Positions 1 through 10,669 of a stretch of 64,000 nt of DNA are shown here, piece by piece. The DNA lies in NCBI RefSeq assembly GCF_000182925.2, contig NC_026505.1, positions 310,001-374,000 on the forward strand, in the 5' to 3' direction. Both the position numbers and the translations under genes were made by a program. Positions within the stretch are counted from its first letter, which is position 1. Each line of letters starts with the position of its first letter. Source of the DNA: Neurospora crassa OR74A. Lineage: Eukaryota > Ascomycota > Sordariomycetes > Sordariales > Sordariaceae. A model generated the notes under the pieces. The model was not told the DNA's origin. It did no database searches and saw only the letters and a list, made by a program, of their open reading frames with translations.

Positions 1-1971
1 CCAACTTGTCCGTCGCGAAACAAGGACGGTGGCGTTTTGTGTTCGGGAGTACGGACCGGTACTGGGCAAACAAAATACATTCCAAAATCCCCTCCCGGTC
101 TCAGTCCGCCGATATCACCGAGAGACAAAGACGGCGGGGCTGCTGCTGCTGCTTGCAAGAAGTGGTTTCTGGAATTGTTTGAGAAAAGCACATACACTAC
201 ACGACACTACACTAACAAGTGCACCTTTCGGGGCCCGCTCACTCCTCGTTTGAATCGATGATCGACAGCAAAAAGGGCTGTGTTGAATAGTGTATACTAC
301 TTCCCCCGGCGTTTTCGTCACTTTTACTCCTTGCCTTGTTTCCAAGCGTTGCAAGCCAAGTGCCAACTCTATTTTTGTCGGGTCGTTTGGATCTCCCGTG
401 TCCAACTCCACGCATCGATTCCACTGGAACTGAAGCGAATGACAACATCTTTCCACTTGCCAGAAAGGAAGCCAAGGTCGAATGTCGATAGCTGAGTTGA
501 GGAAGAAGTGAAATTTTGGAAAGTTCCGTCCCGTCAACTACCATACTAGTATCATCCAAAGGAAGGACGGGACGACAAGTGACGACCGTGTAGGGGATCC
601 AATCGGATGGGACAATTGAGAATCCTTCAGTTCAAGGAGGTCCCGTCGTCGCTTGTCATTGTTGTCGAAGCGGGATTGAAGACGACCGGCCGAAACAAAG
701 CCTCATCAAATAGGGGTCAATCACCCTATCCTATATTTCAAAAGATTACATACCGCAGACCCAATACCTACGTGCCTACCTCTACCTAGCGCGCTTCGGA
801 ATCCCTTCTCAGTGCAGAAGGTGGTGCTTTTGCATTGCAGAAACAAGACGGACGGGAAGTCCGGCCGGGGTTACAACGATAGCGGCCGCAGGATCGCAAC
901 ATCCGGCAGCCATCGTACAGCCTGGAGACAGGGGGGTGGGTTGGATTGAAGAAAAGAAGAAGAGAAGGGAAGGTAGCATCGCATTCACATCGCATCGGGT
1001 CGGTCAAAAGAACAAAAGAAACAACCCTTGGTCACTGTCCACAGTTACAGTTGGCTGGCTCACTGGCTGGCTGCTCCAGCTGTTTGGAACACTCACTCGG
1101 CTGCAAGTGCAAGGGAAGGGAACAAACTCGACCAACGAAGAAGAAGCGGTTCACGCCCCCCGGGTGCAGGTCCTGTCCTATCAACCCCGAATTGACCCTA
1201 GAGGTAGGTACCTCTACCTCTACCCCCCCGGCTAAGGTGCACAAGGTTCGGGTGTACCTTACAGGCTTGGTCCCGTCGGTCGGATAGGGTGGAGGATCTT
1301 CCGCTGTTAGTGGTTTAGTGCGCTGTTTCCAACGACCTACACAGCGGGGTCGGCTACACTAGCGGGGGGAAGTGGAAGGGGGTGCACGGACCTTCTTACC
1401 TTTACCTCTACCCTCCGTCTAGCACTGCACCCTGAGGAATCTCCATTCCCGTCGGGCGACCAGTGGGCAGAGGGCAGAGGGCAGGCACAGCTTTGTAGCA
1501 AACCCCTGCCCACACACCGGCAGTTCCATTGGAAAATCAGGAGACGGGGGGAGGGGGGAACACCCTAACTGGGACACACAAGCGGGCAGAGAGAGACGAG
1601 GGACGGGCGGGAAAGAGACAGGGACGAGAGGGAGGGAAAAAAAAAAAAAAAAAAAAAAAAAAGAGTTTGTTTCATTCCAAACTGTGACCGTGACCCCGTC
1701 TCCATCCATCCTCCGCCCCGTCTCGGGAAACGAGTGAGGAACACCTACCCACTACCTCTACCTTGCCTACCTACCTACCTCACGTACACTACTCCCTACC
1801 TCCATACAGTACTTCGTTACGTCGGGTACCTAGCTAGAGGTAGCTGAAACCCTGCTGGCTCTGTGTCTGGCCTGGGCTGCCCTGGCTGCCTGGCTGAGTG
1901 CCCTCCCTGCCTTCCATGTCCACCAGGACGACCGGCCCAGATTCCCTCACGTACCTTACCGTACCGTAAAG
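1..1971. other. gene-free left flank and methyltransferase upstream region
   Basis: No reading frame here shows the C/G third-position bias or recognisable domains of the genes to the right. The longest minus-strand frames (about 115-559) have flat codon use. The stretch holds a run of 26 A at 1637-1662 and several copies of the TACCTCTA/TAGAGGTA motif (near 776, 1200-1230, 1400, 1755 and 1832). The last 200-300 bases are CT-rich and probably contain the promoter and 5' leader of the methyltransferase gene at 1972. Confidence 0.6.
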
Positions 1972-4365
1972 ATGGAGTTCCTGTCAGGCTATGCAGCCGC
2001 AAGGGCCCCTTTATCCGCCTACCAGGTCGAGCCGCCGCCGCCTCCACCGTCGACTTCATCTTCTGGCCAGCTGCTGCAGCCCTCCTCCTCCTCCGATCGT
2101 CGAGCGCCGCCGCCGCATCCTCTCCATCCCACCGTCACTCGCTCCAAGTCGACCTCGGGTGCTCACTCGCACAGACGCCATCGTCAGTACGGCCACGCCC
2201 GCACCAACAGTGCCAGCACCACCGGCAGCAGCTCGGGTGCTCCTCTGCAGGTGGTCAGCAGCGCCGCCGGTCATCAGCAGAATCATCATCATTCATCGAC
2301 ACCAGCATCGTCCTCCAGCAAGCACAGGCTGTTGAAGCCAGCTTGGTTACAGCCAAGTGGAACACATCACCCACCATCAGATCGCAGCGACGACGCGGCC
2401 GCCACAAGCGCTGCGGCCAACTCTGCCTCATCTGCCTCGGCGGGACCGGGACCCCGTGCGACCTCGTCTCTCGAACATTATCGCCCCTCGCGCCGCGACT
2501 TCCTCAGCCCTCCCTCATCATCCCATCACCAGCACCGTAGCTACTATCCCGACTGGATACCTACGGCTGGCCTACACCCGAACCCACACCACGGCCACAG
2601 GCAGCTCCCCGCGACGTCTCGCATCGATACGCACGATAGCAAATACTGGACTTCTTCCAATACTGCCAGCGCTGCTTCCGAGCCTTCGTCAGCCCGGTCG
2701 CCCGTTTCTCGCGACGGAACCCGCACACTCGCGCCCACTGCGAGCAACAACCTCAGTCTTGTCGGAGGAGGAGCTGGCGCCTCCATTGCTTTTGCCGCCC
2801 ACGCCGCCTCCAGCATCCTCGAGCGTGGTCGTCACGTGCCGCCGCCGCCGCCGCCGCCCCATTCCCAGGGGCAACACCATGCCAGTAGCGCAGCCGGCGC
2901 CATGCCTCTCTCGTCCGGCACCAGCTCCAAGATCTCTGGTTACGATGGCTCCCGCGCTGAAAGTGTCTCCAGCATCGCTGGCACCACGGTAAGCAGTCGG
3001 ACATTCCTCTCGAGCGACCCGCTTCCGAACCCCGATCAGCTCGCCAACAACGAGGCCCGACCCTTTGTTGTGCGCAGCGGCCGAACCTACATCTCGGATC
3101 CGACGCTGGCGTACCCGCTGCCCGTCGATCTCGAGGAAATACATAGGCAGACGCTGAGGACGCTGTTGCTTCTGCAGCTCTTTGGCAAGCCCATATGCTC
3201 GCCCGAGTTCGCCGACCAGCCACCCAAGCGCATTCTGGAAATTGCCTGCGGCTCTGGCGTTTGGTCGATGCTCTGCTACAAGCACTACAAGAAACTCGGC
3301 CAGGCTGACGGCATTTCCTTTACGGGTATTGACATTGCTCCCCTGGCTCCACCCAGTAGCTCAGGCAACAGCGACAGTAGCGAAGGGCGCCGCAGCAACC
3401 GCGCCTCTTCTTCGTCTGCTACCTTGTCAGCAGCAGGTGGAGGTGGCGCCACGAGCTCTTCGGGGATGCAACCTGACCCTCAAATGAATTGGCGTTTTGT
3501 TCAGCATGACTGCCGCAAGTTCCCTTTTCCCTTTCCCGACGGCTCGTTCGATTTGATCATGTGCAAGGACGTGTCTCTCATCACCACTACTGCCATGCAG
3601 CAGCCGTTGATTGACGAGTACATTCGCCTTCTTGCGCCGGGCGGTGCCATCGAAATCTGGGAAAGCGATCATACCCTGCGCATGTTGAGGCCCCACGTCC
3701 CCGAACATATGCAGAACTCGTCAGCGCCGGCCGCTGGTGAGGATGGGCAGCCGGCTGAAGGTAGCGAGGACAACGAAGTCGAGAAAAGCCCCGAGGAAAT
3801 CGAAGCCGCCGAAGCCGCCCGCATGGGAGCCTACGTAATGACACCCAACACTCCGCTCTCCTCCCCGCTCAACCATTTCCTGGTGGAATACAACGCCTGG
3901 CTGTCCAAAGCCCTCGAAGCCCGTTCTCTGTCGTCCATGCCCTGTACCCTTATCGGCCCCATAATGCTGCAAGAAGCCGAGACCCTTACGGCGATGGGCA
4001 ACAAGCGGCTGGCTGTCCCGCTATCAGAAGTCCGTTGGGAGCGCGAGGGCGTGGGCGGTGTGGTGACCAAGGATGGAAAGGCGTTTATTTCGACGAAGCC
4101 GAGTTTTTCGAATCTGCAAATGGATGCGAATGGTGGAATGGGAAAGACGTTGGGGCCGGAAGCGCGGGCACTGAGGAGGACGGCGTTGATCACGGTTGTG
4201 CAGATGATTCAGAGTTTGGAGCATATACTGAGGGATGTGAGTGGAAAGAGTCAGGACGAGTGGGATGCGTGGTTGGGTAAGATGATGAATGATTTGGTGG
4301 AGGGGAATGGGACGAGTTGGGGAGAGTGTTTGGAGGTTGGAGTATGGTGGGCCAGGAGGAGGTGA
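1972..4365 (+). CDS. SAM-dependent methyltransferase domain protein
   Basis: This is a single-exon gene of 797 residues. The first ~360 residues are low-complexity (Ser, His, Pro, Ala-rich with poly-Pro runs) and probably disordered. A class I methyltransferase fold follows: motif I reads LEIACGSGVW near residue 423, an acidic motif II (GIDIAPL) sits near 450, the motif HDCRKFPFPFPDGSFDLI near 510-530 corresponds to the motif III/IV region, and PGGAIEIWE follows near 560. A Ser/Gly-rich insert of about 40 residues separates motif II from HDCRKF. The C-terminal ~230 residues are predicted mostly helical and carry an acidic linker (near 585-620). The substrate is not evident; fungal proteins of this type are usually annotated only as methyltransferase-domain proteins. 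The ATG was chosen because it is the first in frame after the CT-rich leader and because the frame stays open to the stop without introns. No neighbour suggests a shared pathway. Confidence 0.85.
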   Translation: MEFLSGYAAARAPLSAYQVEPPPPPPSTSSSGQLLQPSSSSDRRAPPPHPLHPTVTRSKSTSGAHSHRRHRQYGHARTNSASTTGSSSGAPLQVVSSAAGHQQNHHHSSTPASSSSKHRLLKPAWLQPSGTHHPPSDRSDDAAATSAAANSASSASAGPGPRATSSLEHYRPSRRDFLSPPSSSHHQHRSYYPDWIPTAGLHPNPHHGHRQLPATSRIDTHDSKYWTSSNTASAASEPSSARSPVSRDGTRTLAPTASNNLSLVGGGAGASIAFAAHAASSILERGRHVPPPPPPPHSQGQHHASSAAGAMPLSSGTSSKISGYDGSRAESVSSIAGTTVSSRTFLSSDPLPNPDQLANNEARPFVVRSGRTYISDPTLAYPLPVDLEEIHRQTLRTLLLLQLFGKPICSPEFADQPPKRILEIACGSGVWSMLCYKHYKKLGQADGISFTGIDIAPLAPPSSSGNSDSSEGRRSNRASSSSATLSAAGGGGATSSSGMQPDPQMNWRFVQHDCRKFPFPFPDGSFDLIMCKDVSLITTTAMQQPLIDEYIRLLAPGGAIEIWESDHTLRMLRPHVPEHMQNSSAPAAGEDGQPAEGSEDNEVEKSPEEIEAAEAARMGAYVMTPNTPLSSPLNHFLVEYNAWLSKALEARSLSSMPCTLIGPIMLQEAETLTAMGNKRLAVPLSEVRWEREGVGGVVTKDGKAFISTKPSFSNLQMDANGGMGKTLGPEARALRRTALITVVQMIQSLEHILRDVSGKSQDEWDAWLGKMMNDLVEGNGTSWGECLEVGVWWARRR

Positions 4366-5091
4366 GGTGAGGCTGTTTGAGGTTGAGGAAGTAACGAGGG
4401 AGAGCAGTCAAGGGAGGTGTAGTTTCATTTGTGACGGATCGAATGGTAATTTCTTAATGGTGGCCTCTGTTTCTGGAGTCGAAAGGAAGGAGGCCGGGAT
4501 ATAGGGTGAGCGTGTTTTGGATAGGTATGGATGGGTGGATGGGATTGGATGGGATGCATCTGGGTGGGTAGGTCTGGTGGAAGATGTCTTGGATGGACTT
4601 ATATATGGATAGGTATATAGGAAAGATGGACCTGTGAAGTCCAGTCGCATCTGTCGGATCAAGATCCCTTTATTTCGAGTCCAAAACTTTGCTCATATCC
4701 GATGACACCACTGTCATGTGTATATTTTCGGGAGCTCTAGAGGTAGTTCGACTGACACCTGAAGAGATCCCAGGCCATCGCATCGCACTTTAAAGAATAC
4801 AAGTTTCCTTCCTTCACACGTATGTAGAGGTATAACTAGCACGAATCAGCACACTAACCCTTTATCTCAAACCTGATGATACTCCCCCAAAAGCAGCCTG
4901 TGGTTCCCCCACTTCATAGTACTGTTTCTTCAACGTTCGGTATTTCTTGAGATAATATCTACATGTTCAAGTCAAGTCAATTCAATTCCCCATTTATCGC
5001 TTTTTTGGCGGGGGGGGGGGGTAAGGCAACGTAGAGGTAGGTAGGTAGGTAGGTAGGTAGGGCAACGTAGAGATATACATCGATATAGTAC
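4366..5091. other. intergenic, convergent 3' flanks
   Basis: This stretch lies between the ends of the methyltransferase gene (+) and the LYR gene (-), so it should hold both 3' UTRs. I see a G run (5010-5021), a (GTAG)n tract at about 5033-5060 and three copies of the TAGAGGTA-type motif (near 4738, 4824 and 5030). No coding region is supported. Confidence 0.6.
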
Positions 5092-5554
5092 TCACAAAGC
5101 CTGCAACTCCTTTTGCACAAACTGCGCCGTGGCAATCGCCTGCTTGATCTCCCCTTCGTCGCGCAGGCCAGACTTGGACATGAAGGCGCGGTGCAGGCGG
5201 GGGCGGAAGTAGTCGTAGCCTTGGGGGTATTCTTTGCCCATGTGGAGGAGTTCTGGTTTTTTTTTTTTTTTTTGTCAGTTGTCTTGCTGCTGCTGCTGCT
5301 GTTGCCTATTATGCTTGGATCACTAATGTTGAATTAAGAGATGAGTGATGTGATGTGGGTGGATGGCGGAGGATGAAGAGATGGATGATATGTTGAGATG
5401 GGAAGATAACCGGAGGTGAACACTGGTGTAGGTAACTTAAGGGAGAGAGAGAGAGAGGTAAGGGTAGAGGGAAGGTAGAAGAAAGAGGTAAGGTACCTTT
5501 GTACAATTGGATGACTTGGCGACGGAGGACGGGGTTAGGTGGTGGGAGGGCCAT
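5092..5554 (-). CDS. LYR-motif protein, ETFRF1/LYRM5-like
   Basis: There are two exons, complement(5092..5252) and complement(5497..5554), giving 72 residues. The intron (5253-5496) has a GTACCT donor and a CCAG acceptor preceded by an A-run. Exon 1 carries the LYR-type start (RRQVIQLYK, here L-Y-K); exon 2 continues ELLHMGKEYPQGYDYFRPRL and ends KELQAL. The order Lys-Glu-Leu-Leu, then Gly-x-x-Tyr-Pro-x-G-x-x-Tyr-Phe, then a Phe-Val-x-Lys-Glu-Leu-x-Ala-Leu tail matches the small human ETFRF1/LYRM5 family closely in length and pattern. That family is mitochondrial, binds acyl carrier protein like other LYR proteins, and in human cells removes FAD from electron transfer flavoprotein. The role here is inferred from that family. 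No cleavable presequence is visible, as is usual for small LYR proteins. Confidence 0.85.
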
Positions 5555-6551
5555 TGTTGGGTATTGTTACTGAAGGGTCAAGTAACTGGGGTTTACAGGT
5601 GATTTTGGAATAAAAAATAAAATGCCGGTTATTTTGTAAGGGTAGTTGGTGGTGTAAATGATGAGTGTTTACATTGCATCCAATGATGATGGTGTTGGTT
5701 GGTGTTGATAAAGAGGAAAGTCCGTGCACATCACTGAGTACCGTAGCGTGACGCCATAGCCCGGCCTGGGGAAAGGAAGTGGAAGTTGGGGAGCTCTTAT
5801 CTTATCGGTTGGATGCTGGGCGGCATTGACGAGCTGATCGACTGACTAACCGATTGCTTTGCCATCCTGTTCTCAAACGAGAGGACCCTGGAATCAAACA
5901 GCCTTTTTCATTCGCTAAATATGACCTTTGAAGGAGTATATCCTCTATACTGGTTATATTTTGTTTGAACCGTTAGGGCGACTCGTACATCTTCACTTCT
6001 CTGACTGATGGCTTCCAGGTTGAGCCGGGTACCCTGACCCGATCTGACGGAGACAAGCACTAACAGCCCCATGGACCATCGTCGTCATCAGACTGCCATT
6101 GCGAATCCAATATTGACGATGGCTTGCCATACAAAGGATTATTAGATTTCCCATTGGAAATATGACCACACTCCCGAGCGGCTCAGGTCTTCTTGGTATT
6201 CTCAGTTCTCTGGATGCAATCGGCCCAAGTGCCCATCATCCCATCTGCTAGGTAGCGGAGCCCCACCCCGGCAACCCCGCTGCCGCGAATGACGGGCTCG
6301 ATCTACCGATTGACGACGACGGCCAGGCCGAGGCCCGGATCACCGGATTGAACGTCAACCGAACTACCTACCATAACTTCCCATTCCTTGGCTCCGCTCC
6401 GCTCACTTACAGCATCTTGATTATTGATCACATCATGAATTGATTGATTTTTCGCATTCTCATACTTGCTCAAACTTACCTGTCCTGCCGTCCCTTGTTC
6501 CTCTCACACGTCCCTTAACTGCTCCGTTATCGCACTCATCGCAACGCAACC
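5555..6551. other. shared upstream region of two divergent genes
   Basis: The LYR gene (-) and the thioesterase gene (+) are divergent, so this ~1 kb should carry both promoters. Both products are probably mitochondrial. I see no open frame with coding bias. The sequence just before 6552 is CT/CA-rich and ends in a CAACCATG start context for the thioesterase gene. Confidence 0.55.
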
Positions 6552-6925
6552 ATGCCGCCAACTCTCCCCGTTATCCCACACTCCGGCCGGTATCTTCTTG
6601 CCCGCACCACCACCCGCCACATCTCAACATCCCCTTTTCTCACCACCCACCACCACCACAGCAAATCCCCTATCATTATCACTTCCCTCGACCAACAAAT
6701 CCCCAAACCCCCACCCAAGAAATGGATCACCGACCTCCCTGCCCGTCTGGGGAAATGCATCATCTTTGGCTGTTCTCCCGCTCAGATTAGAGAGGCGTCG
6801 GTGATCTTGAGAGCGGTGGCGACGGAGTGGCGGGGGTTGTTGGCGGGTGCGGAAGGGTTCTTGACGGGCGGGAGAAGGGGGGTGGATTCAAGGGAGGTGG
6901 TGTGGGGAGAGATGGATAGTTTTGT

Positions 6926-6957
<32 letters not shown>

Positions 6958-7983
6958 CTCTTTGTAATGAAGTTTGAGGGATATGAGGGCGGGATGGGGA
7001 AAAAGGGGAGGGGGGAAAGGGGGAGAGGAGATGGAGGATGGGTGGGAAGGGTCGGAGAAAGAATGGGACTGGAAGGGGGAGCTAGGAAGTTAAGGAGGAG
7101 ATGGGGAAGAGAGGGGGGTGAGAAAGAGGGAAAGGAGCGGACAGAGAAGAACAAATTGGACGAGAACATATTGGGAGATGTGCAAGGGGATGGATGATTG
7201 AGAAGAGGGGGGGTGATGGCGGAAGGTGATAAGTGGGAATGGTCGAAAGGTGGATGTGGTGAGAAGGGAAAAGGCCAGGGTGAAAAGGAAAAGAATACGA
7301 AGGACAGACAGGAGAGAGTGTGAAGCAATATACATGAATTAATGGGGCGGCAAAGTACAGCAGGATAAGAGCTAACGAGAAGCAATAGGGCCACGTAAAC
7401 AACGTCAACTACTACCGCTACGCCGAATCCGCACGAGTCAACTGGATCACCAACTTCTCCGTGCACGTCGACCCAGCTCACAGGCAAGAGTGGGCGGAAC
7501 TAATGCAGCCAAAGGCCATCGGTCTAATCATGAAGTCCCTAAAGTGTGACTTCAAATTCGTATGTCCTTTTCCCCTCCACGATTCCCTTCCCCCATTCAC
7601 CCCCTTACTAACCCTCCCCCCAGCCAATGGTCTACCCCGACCGGATCTCTGTCTACCACCGCCTCTCCACGCCTCCCCAGCATGGACAAACCAGCTTCCA
7701 CCTCGATTGTATCGTCCTCTCGCACCAACATCGCCGCGCCGCTGCCCGGCTGGAAGAAGACGTCGTCATCTACGATTACCGCAAGGCAGGCAAGACGGCC
7801 ATGCCCGAGTTTATGTTGACTCAGTTTGAGAAGACGTGGCAGTTGCAGCAGGAGGAGACAATCAGGGCTCGCAAGAGGATATGGGAGTTGATTTCCGGAG
7901 TGGAGAGGTTAGAGAGGGAGACGTGGGATCGAGAAGATGCGAAAGAGGACATGGGCAGTGCGGTCAAGGGGTCGTCGTCTTGA
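6552..7983 (+). CDS. mitochondrial hotdog-fold acyl-CoA thioesterase-like protein
   Basis: There are three exons, 6552..6923, 7389..7559 and 7624..7983, giving 300 residues. Introns begin GTGAGT and GTATGT and end ATAG and CCAG. Residues 1-30 are basic and Ser/Thr-rich without acids (several Arg, RHIST segment), which fits a mitochondrial presequence. Across the first junction the protein reads MDSFGHVNNVNYYRYAE (residues 121-137), the signature of the 4-hydroxybenzoyl-CoA thioesterase-like hotdog family; Asp122 sits where the family places its active-site acid. A helix (SLKCDFKF) and strands with YPDRISVYHRL and FHLDCIVLSH complete the hotdog fold. The C-terminal ~75 residues are a charged helix extension. 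In the family these proteins hydrolyse acyl-CoA thioesters; the substrate here is unknown. The first intron is unusually long (465 bases) and has a T29 run plus a long purine-only tract. Confidence 0.85.
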
Positions 7984-8856
7984 GTGGGCATGACGGGAGC
8001 GACATAGGACTGGAATGTTGAATGGAGATGGGGTCGTGTGGATGGAGAAGGCGTTTGGAGAGTAGGTAAGTCACTGATACCCGTGGATCCCATGGCGAAA
8101 AGGATATGCTGACAGGGACACGAAGAAGAACTGATAGCAATAGAATCGTAACGCCACCACTTGAAAGTCGATGTTGGATGGGCAGCCCGATTCCAGCATG
8201 TAAGTTGATAAAGAAGGGAAGGAAAGATCCGCAGCGGCAGCCGGTGTTAGGCCTCTCTCGAGACAACTTGAATCCCACTTACAAGGCCGATGGAGACTCC
8301 ACCTTATTTTCCCGACTTTCTTCTGGCTTAGTCCTAGACATTGCAATCAGCTTGCAATGACAAACGCAAAATTTCCAGTCCACATGCATGTGATGCGATA
8401 CTAGTCTTCCATCCTGGCTTTCCTCGTCATCTCGTCCAGGACTTTCATCCGCGATCGGCCTTGGATGTCCAACCTTGATTTGACTATCACTCGTTGACTC
8501 ACTAGACACCAAGACCTTCAGCCTTGTAGGCATAAACATCGCCACAATAACGCTCTACTCGACATTCATTTCCCAGCCTACATTGGCCTGCCCTGCTGCA
8601 GACGTGAACCTGCGTTCAAGGCCACTTGTTTTCGACGGGATATCTTGTTGAATACAGGTACATGTGGTCACATCTAACTCACAGACCATCCACATCGCCA
8701 CCATCCCAGTCATCGTCTGCAGAACTCCTCCAAACCACGATGGTCATATGTCCAGCTACGGCATTACGAAGATCCTCACCTGGAGGTTCCGGACTAAGTA
8801 GCCCTAACACCGCCGAGATACCGATAACACTAGCAAACACGTCACTCAATACACCG
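7984..8856. other. intergenic, no gene seen
   Basis: This stretch follows the thioesterase stop. The open frames are short, overlap each other on both strands and lack codon bias or known motifs. The first few hundred bases probably hold the thioesterase 3' UTR. Confidence 0.5.

Positions 8857-8901
<45 letters not shown>
8857..8901. repeat. poly-A run of 45
   Basis: An uninterrupted run of 45 A, followed by a short A-rich and (CCA)n stretch, lies directly beside the left end of the inverted-repeat element at 8929. It is the longest homopolymer in the window. The exact length is prone to sequencing error. Confidence 0.9.
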
Positions 8902-8906
<5 letters not shown>

Positions 8907-8928
8907 AAAAACCACCACCACCACCGTA

Positions 8929-9238
8929 CCGCAATGACTCGGGGAATACAACTTGAGTATTTCCTGGAAATCAAGCAGAATCTGCAAGCATAGGTACCAA
9001 GACAGTCATATCCTCTGCCCACCAGAAATTTGATGCAAGACGATGATCTAGAAAGTGTCCTTTTGGAAATCGGTAGGCGAAAAAGAATCTCAAAGCCAAG
9101 AATCGAATATCGGGCTCGCAAGCTATATTCATCAATTTTTTTCCCCCTCTGGCATGAAAGGCACATATGCGTGCAGTGTGCTTACAGATTCTGCCTGATT
9201 TCCAGGAAAGCTACACCCGGATGGCCCGAGTCTTCCGA
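8929..9238. mobile_element. MITE-like inverted-repeat element, copy A
   Basis: The left arm (8929-8992) and the reverse complement of the right arm (9178-9238) are related. Both begin with a variant of CCGCAAAGACTCGGG and share the core TTTCCTGGAAATCAAGCAG (right arm: CTGATTTCCAGGAAA on the + strand), with about 29 of 32 bases matching there. TA dinucleotides sit immediately outside both ends (8927-8928 and 9239-9240). The 310-base length, long imperfect inverted repeats and absence of an open frame suggest a non-autonomous DNA transposon. The TA borders point to the Tc1/mariner/pogo group by inference. Two related copies are at 31027-31201 and 55450-55786. Confidence 0.6.
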
Positions 9239-9786
9239 TACAGATGACTCCGAAGCTCATAGGGCGCGGCTGGTGCCAACCGGTGGCCATACTGCATTCA
9301 TTGCATGAAAAGGTGTGCATGGCCTAGCCCTGGATTTGCCGTGGTGTTTTAATCACAACCAAGGCACAAAAATCGGTCGTGCATGGCAACATGGCTCCTT
9401 CGCCCGAACGTCTGGCAGCCAGCCTAAGCCGGGCAGTTTGTGTGAGAAACAAATGCTACATCTTTCGTGGTCCTTTGGCCCGTGTTGTGCGTCTGAAGAT
9501 CATATTTCATGCGATCAGCCTGGTTGAGGAAAGTTCATATTGCAGAAGATGCATGTGCAAACCCTTCTTCACAGTCAACAGCCTTGAAGCAGCAGAGCGG
9601 GCCCTGAATGATGGCAGGTAGAGTGAGAGAACAAGCGTGGCATTGCTCTTTTTTATTATTTTTTATAATTTCCCTTCCGCATCCATGCGATGCATGTACG
9701 CCGAAACAGTATGGAAGTCCTTCGGATTCCATTTTCTTCTTACACATCTTGCCTTTGTGGCCTTTGCCAATGTTCCTCCAGGTATG
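9239..9786. other. intergenic upstream of the secreted-protein gene
   Basis: No coding region is supported. The short overlapping frames show no bias or recognisable domain. The stretch leads into the TATA-like site at 9787. Confidence 0.45.
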
Positions 9787-9792
9787 TATAAG
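9787..9792 (+). promoter_or_regulatory. TATA-like box of the secreted-protein gene
   Basis: TATAAG lies 215 bases before the ATG at 10007 and is followed by a CT-rich, (CA)n-containing leader. Core TATA boxes are common in highly expressed secreted-protein genes of filamentous fungi. The assignment is by position and sequence only. Confidence 0.4.
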
Positions 9793-10006
9793 AACTCACT
9801 CCTCCCACCTTCTGGCCGTTTTTTTTCTCCTCCATCATCATCATCATCATCACACACACACACACTCCAGACCTCTTGATCACTTCTTCTGTTCTCATCA
9901 ACAAAGAACTTCGACAAGAAAAGCTTTCGCCGTTTCCTCTTGCCATCTACTTCATCAACAGTATTCGGCCTACCAACTCGAAAAATCCAACTGGAAATCA
10001 GTCAAA

Positions 10007-10669
10007 ATGCTCGTCTCCAAGATCGTCATCGGCAGCGTTTTTGCCATGCTTCAGGTAAGCTCTTGATCTATTGCGGTCGATTGAAACCAAAACACACACT
10101 AATCCAGTTGTTCACAGATGCAACCTGCCGCCGCAATTCCCATCAATGAATATGCCACCGCGGTTTCTACCTCTACCAACGCCACGATGCCAGCCAGCAT
10201 GACCCTCGCGCGCCGGATCATCGATGTCGACACGGTCGACTGCCACGACGAATGGTATCAGGAGCCGGCAGTCCGCACCAAGATTGCCATCACAAAGTTC
10301 ATCCGAGAGGGCATGGAGTACCTCAGACATGTCGCTGGCGTCCCCAAGCTCGGTCCTGGTTCCAACAACTGCGAGCGGGTCAGCTGCTCAAACTGGTCAG
10401 CCATTTCCTGGTGCAACCACGTATGTCCTACCTGCCACCTGAACCTGTATATACGTATCTATTGATGCCTTACTTACTTACTTACTTACTTCTTCTTCTT
10501 CTTACAGGACCCTGACAACTCAAATGAGCTCCCTTCGTATGAAACAATTGCCGACGCCGCTGAGATCATCCTTGCGTGGTGCAAGGCGAGCAAGAAAGAA
10601 GTGCATATCAAGGGCCAGATGTATTCGAAGCAGAAGTGGAGTGTCGTTATTGAGGGAGATTCGTGCTGA
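10007..10669 (+). CDS. small secreted six-cysteine protein
   Basis: There are three exons, 10007..10054, 10118..10420 and 10508..10669, giving 170 residues. Introns have GTAAGC and GTATGT donors and TCACAG and TTACAG acceptors. The first ~22 residues form a signal peptide (Lys5, hydrophobic core IVIGSVFAML, then AAAIP). The mature part has six cysteines: VDCHDEW, NNCERVSC, SWCNH, AWCKAS and a C-terminal GDSC. Six cysteines could form three disulfides, as is usual in small secreted fungal proteins. No catalytic motif is visible, and the function is unknown; a role as an extracellular or effector-like protein is only inference. The second intron's pyrimidine tract is a (TTAC)n(TTC)n microsatellite directly before the acceptor, so length changes there could affect splicing. 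Confidence 0.8.

Noticed and set aside
115-559. Two overlapping minus-strand ORFs (106 and 140 codons) at the left edge
   Set aside because: Flat codon use, conflict between the two frames and no recognisable motif; treated as chance.
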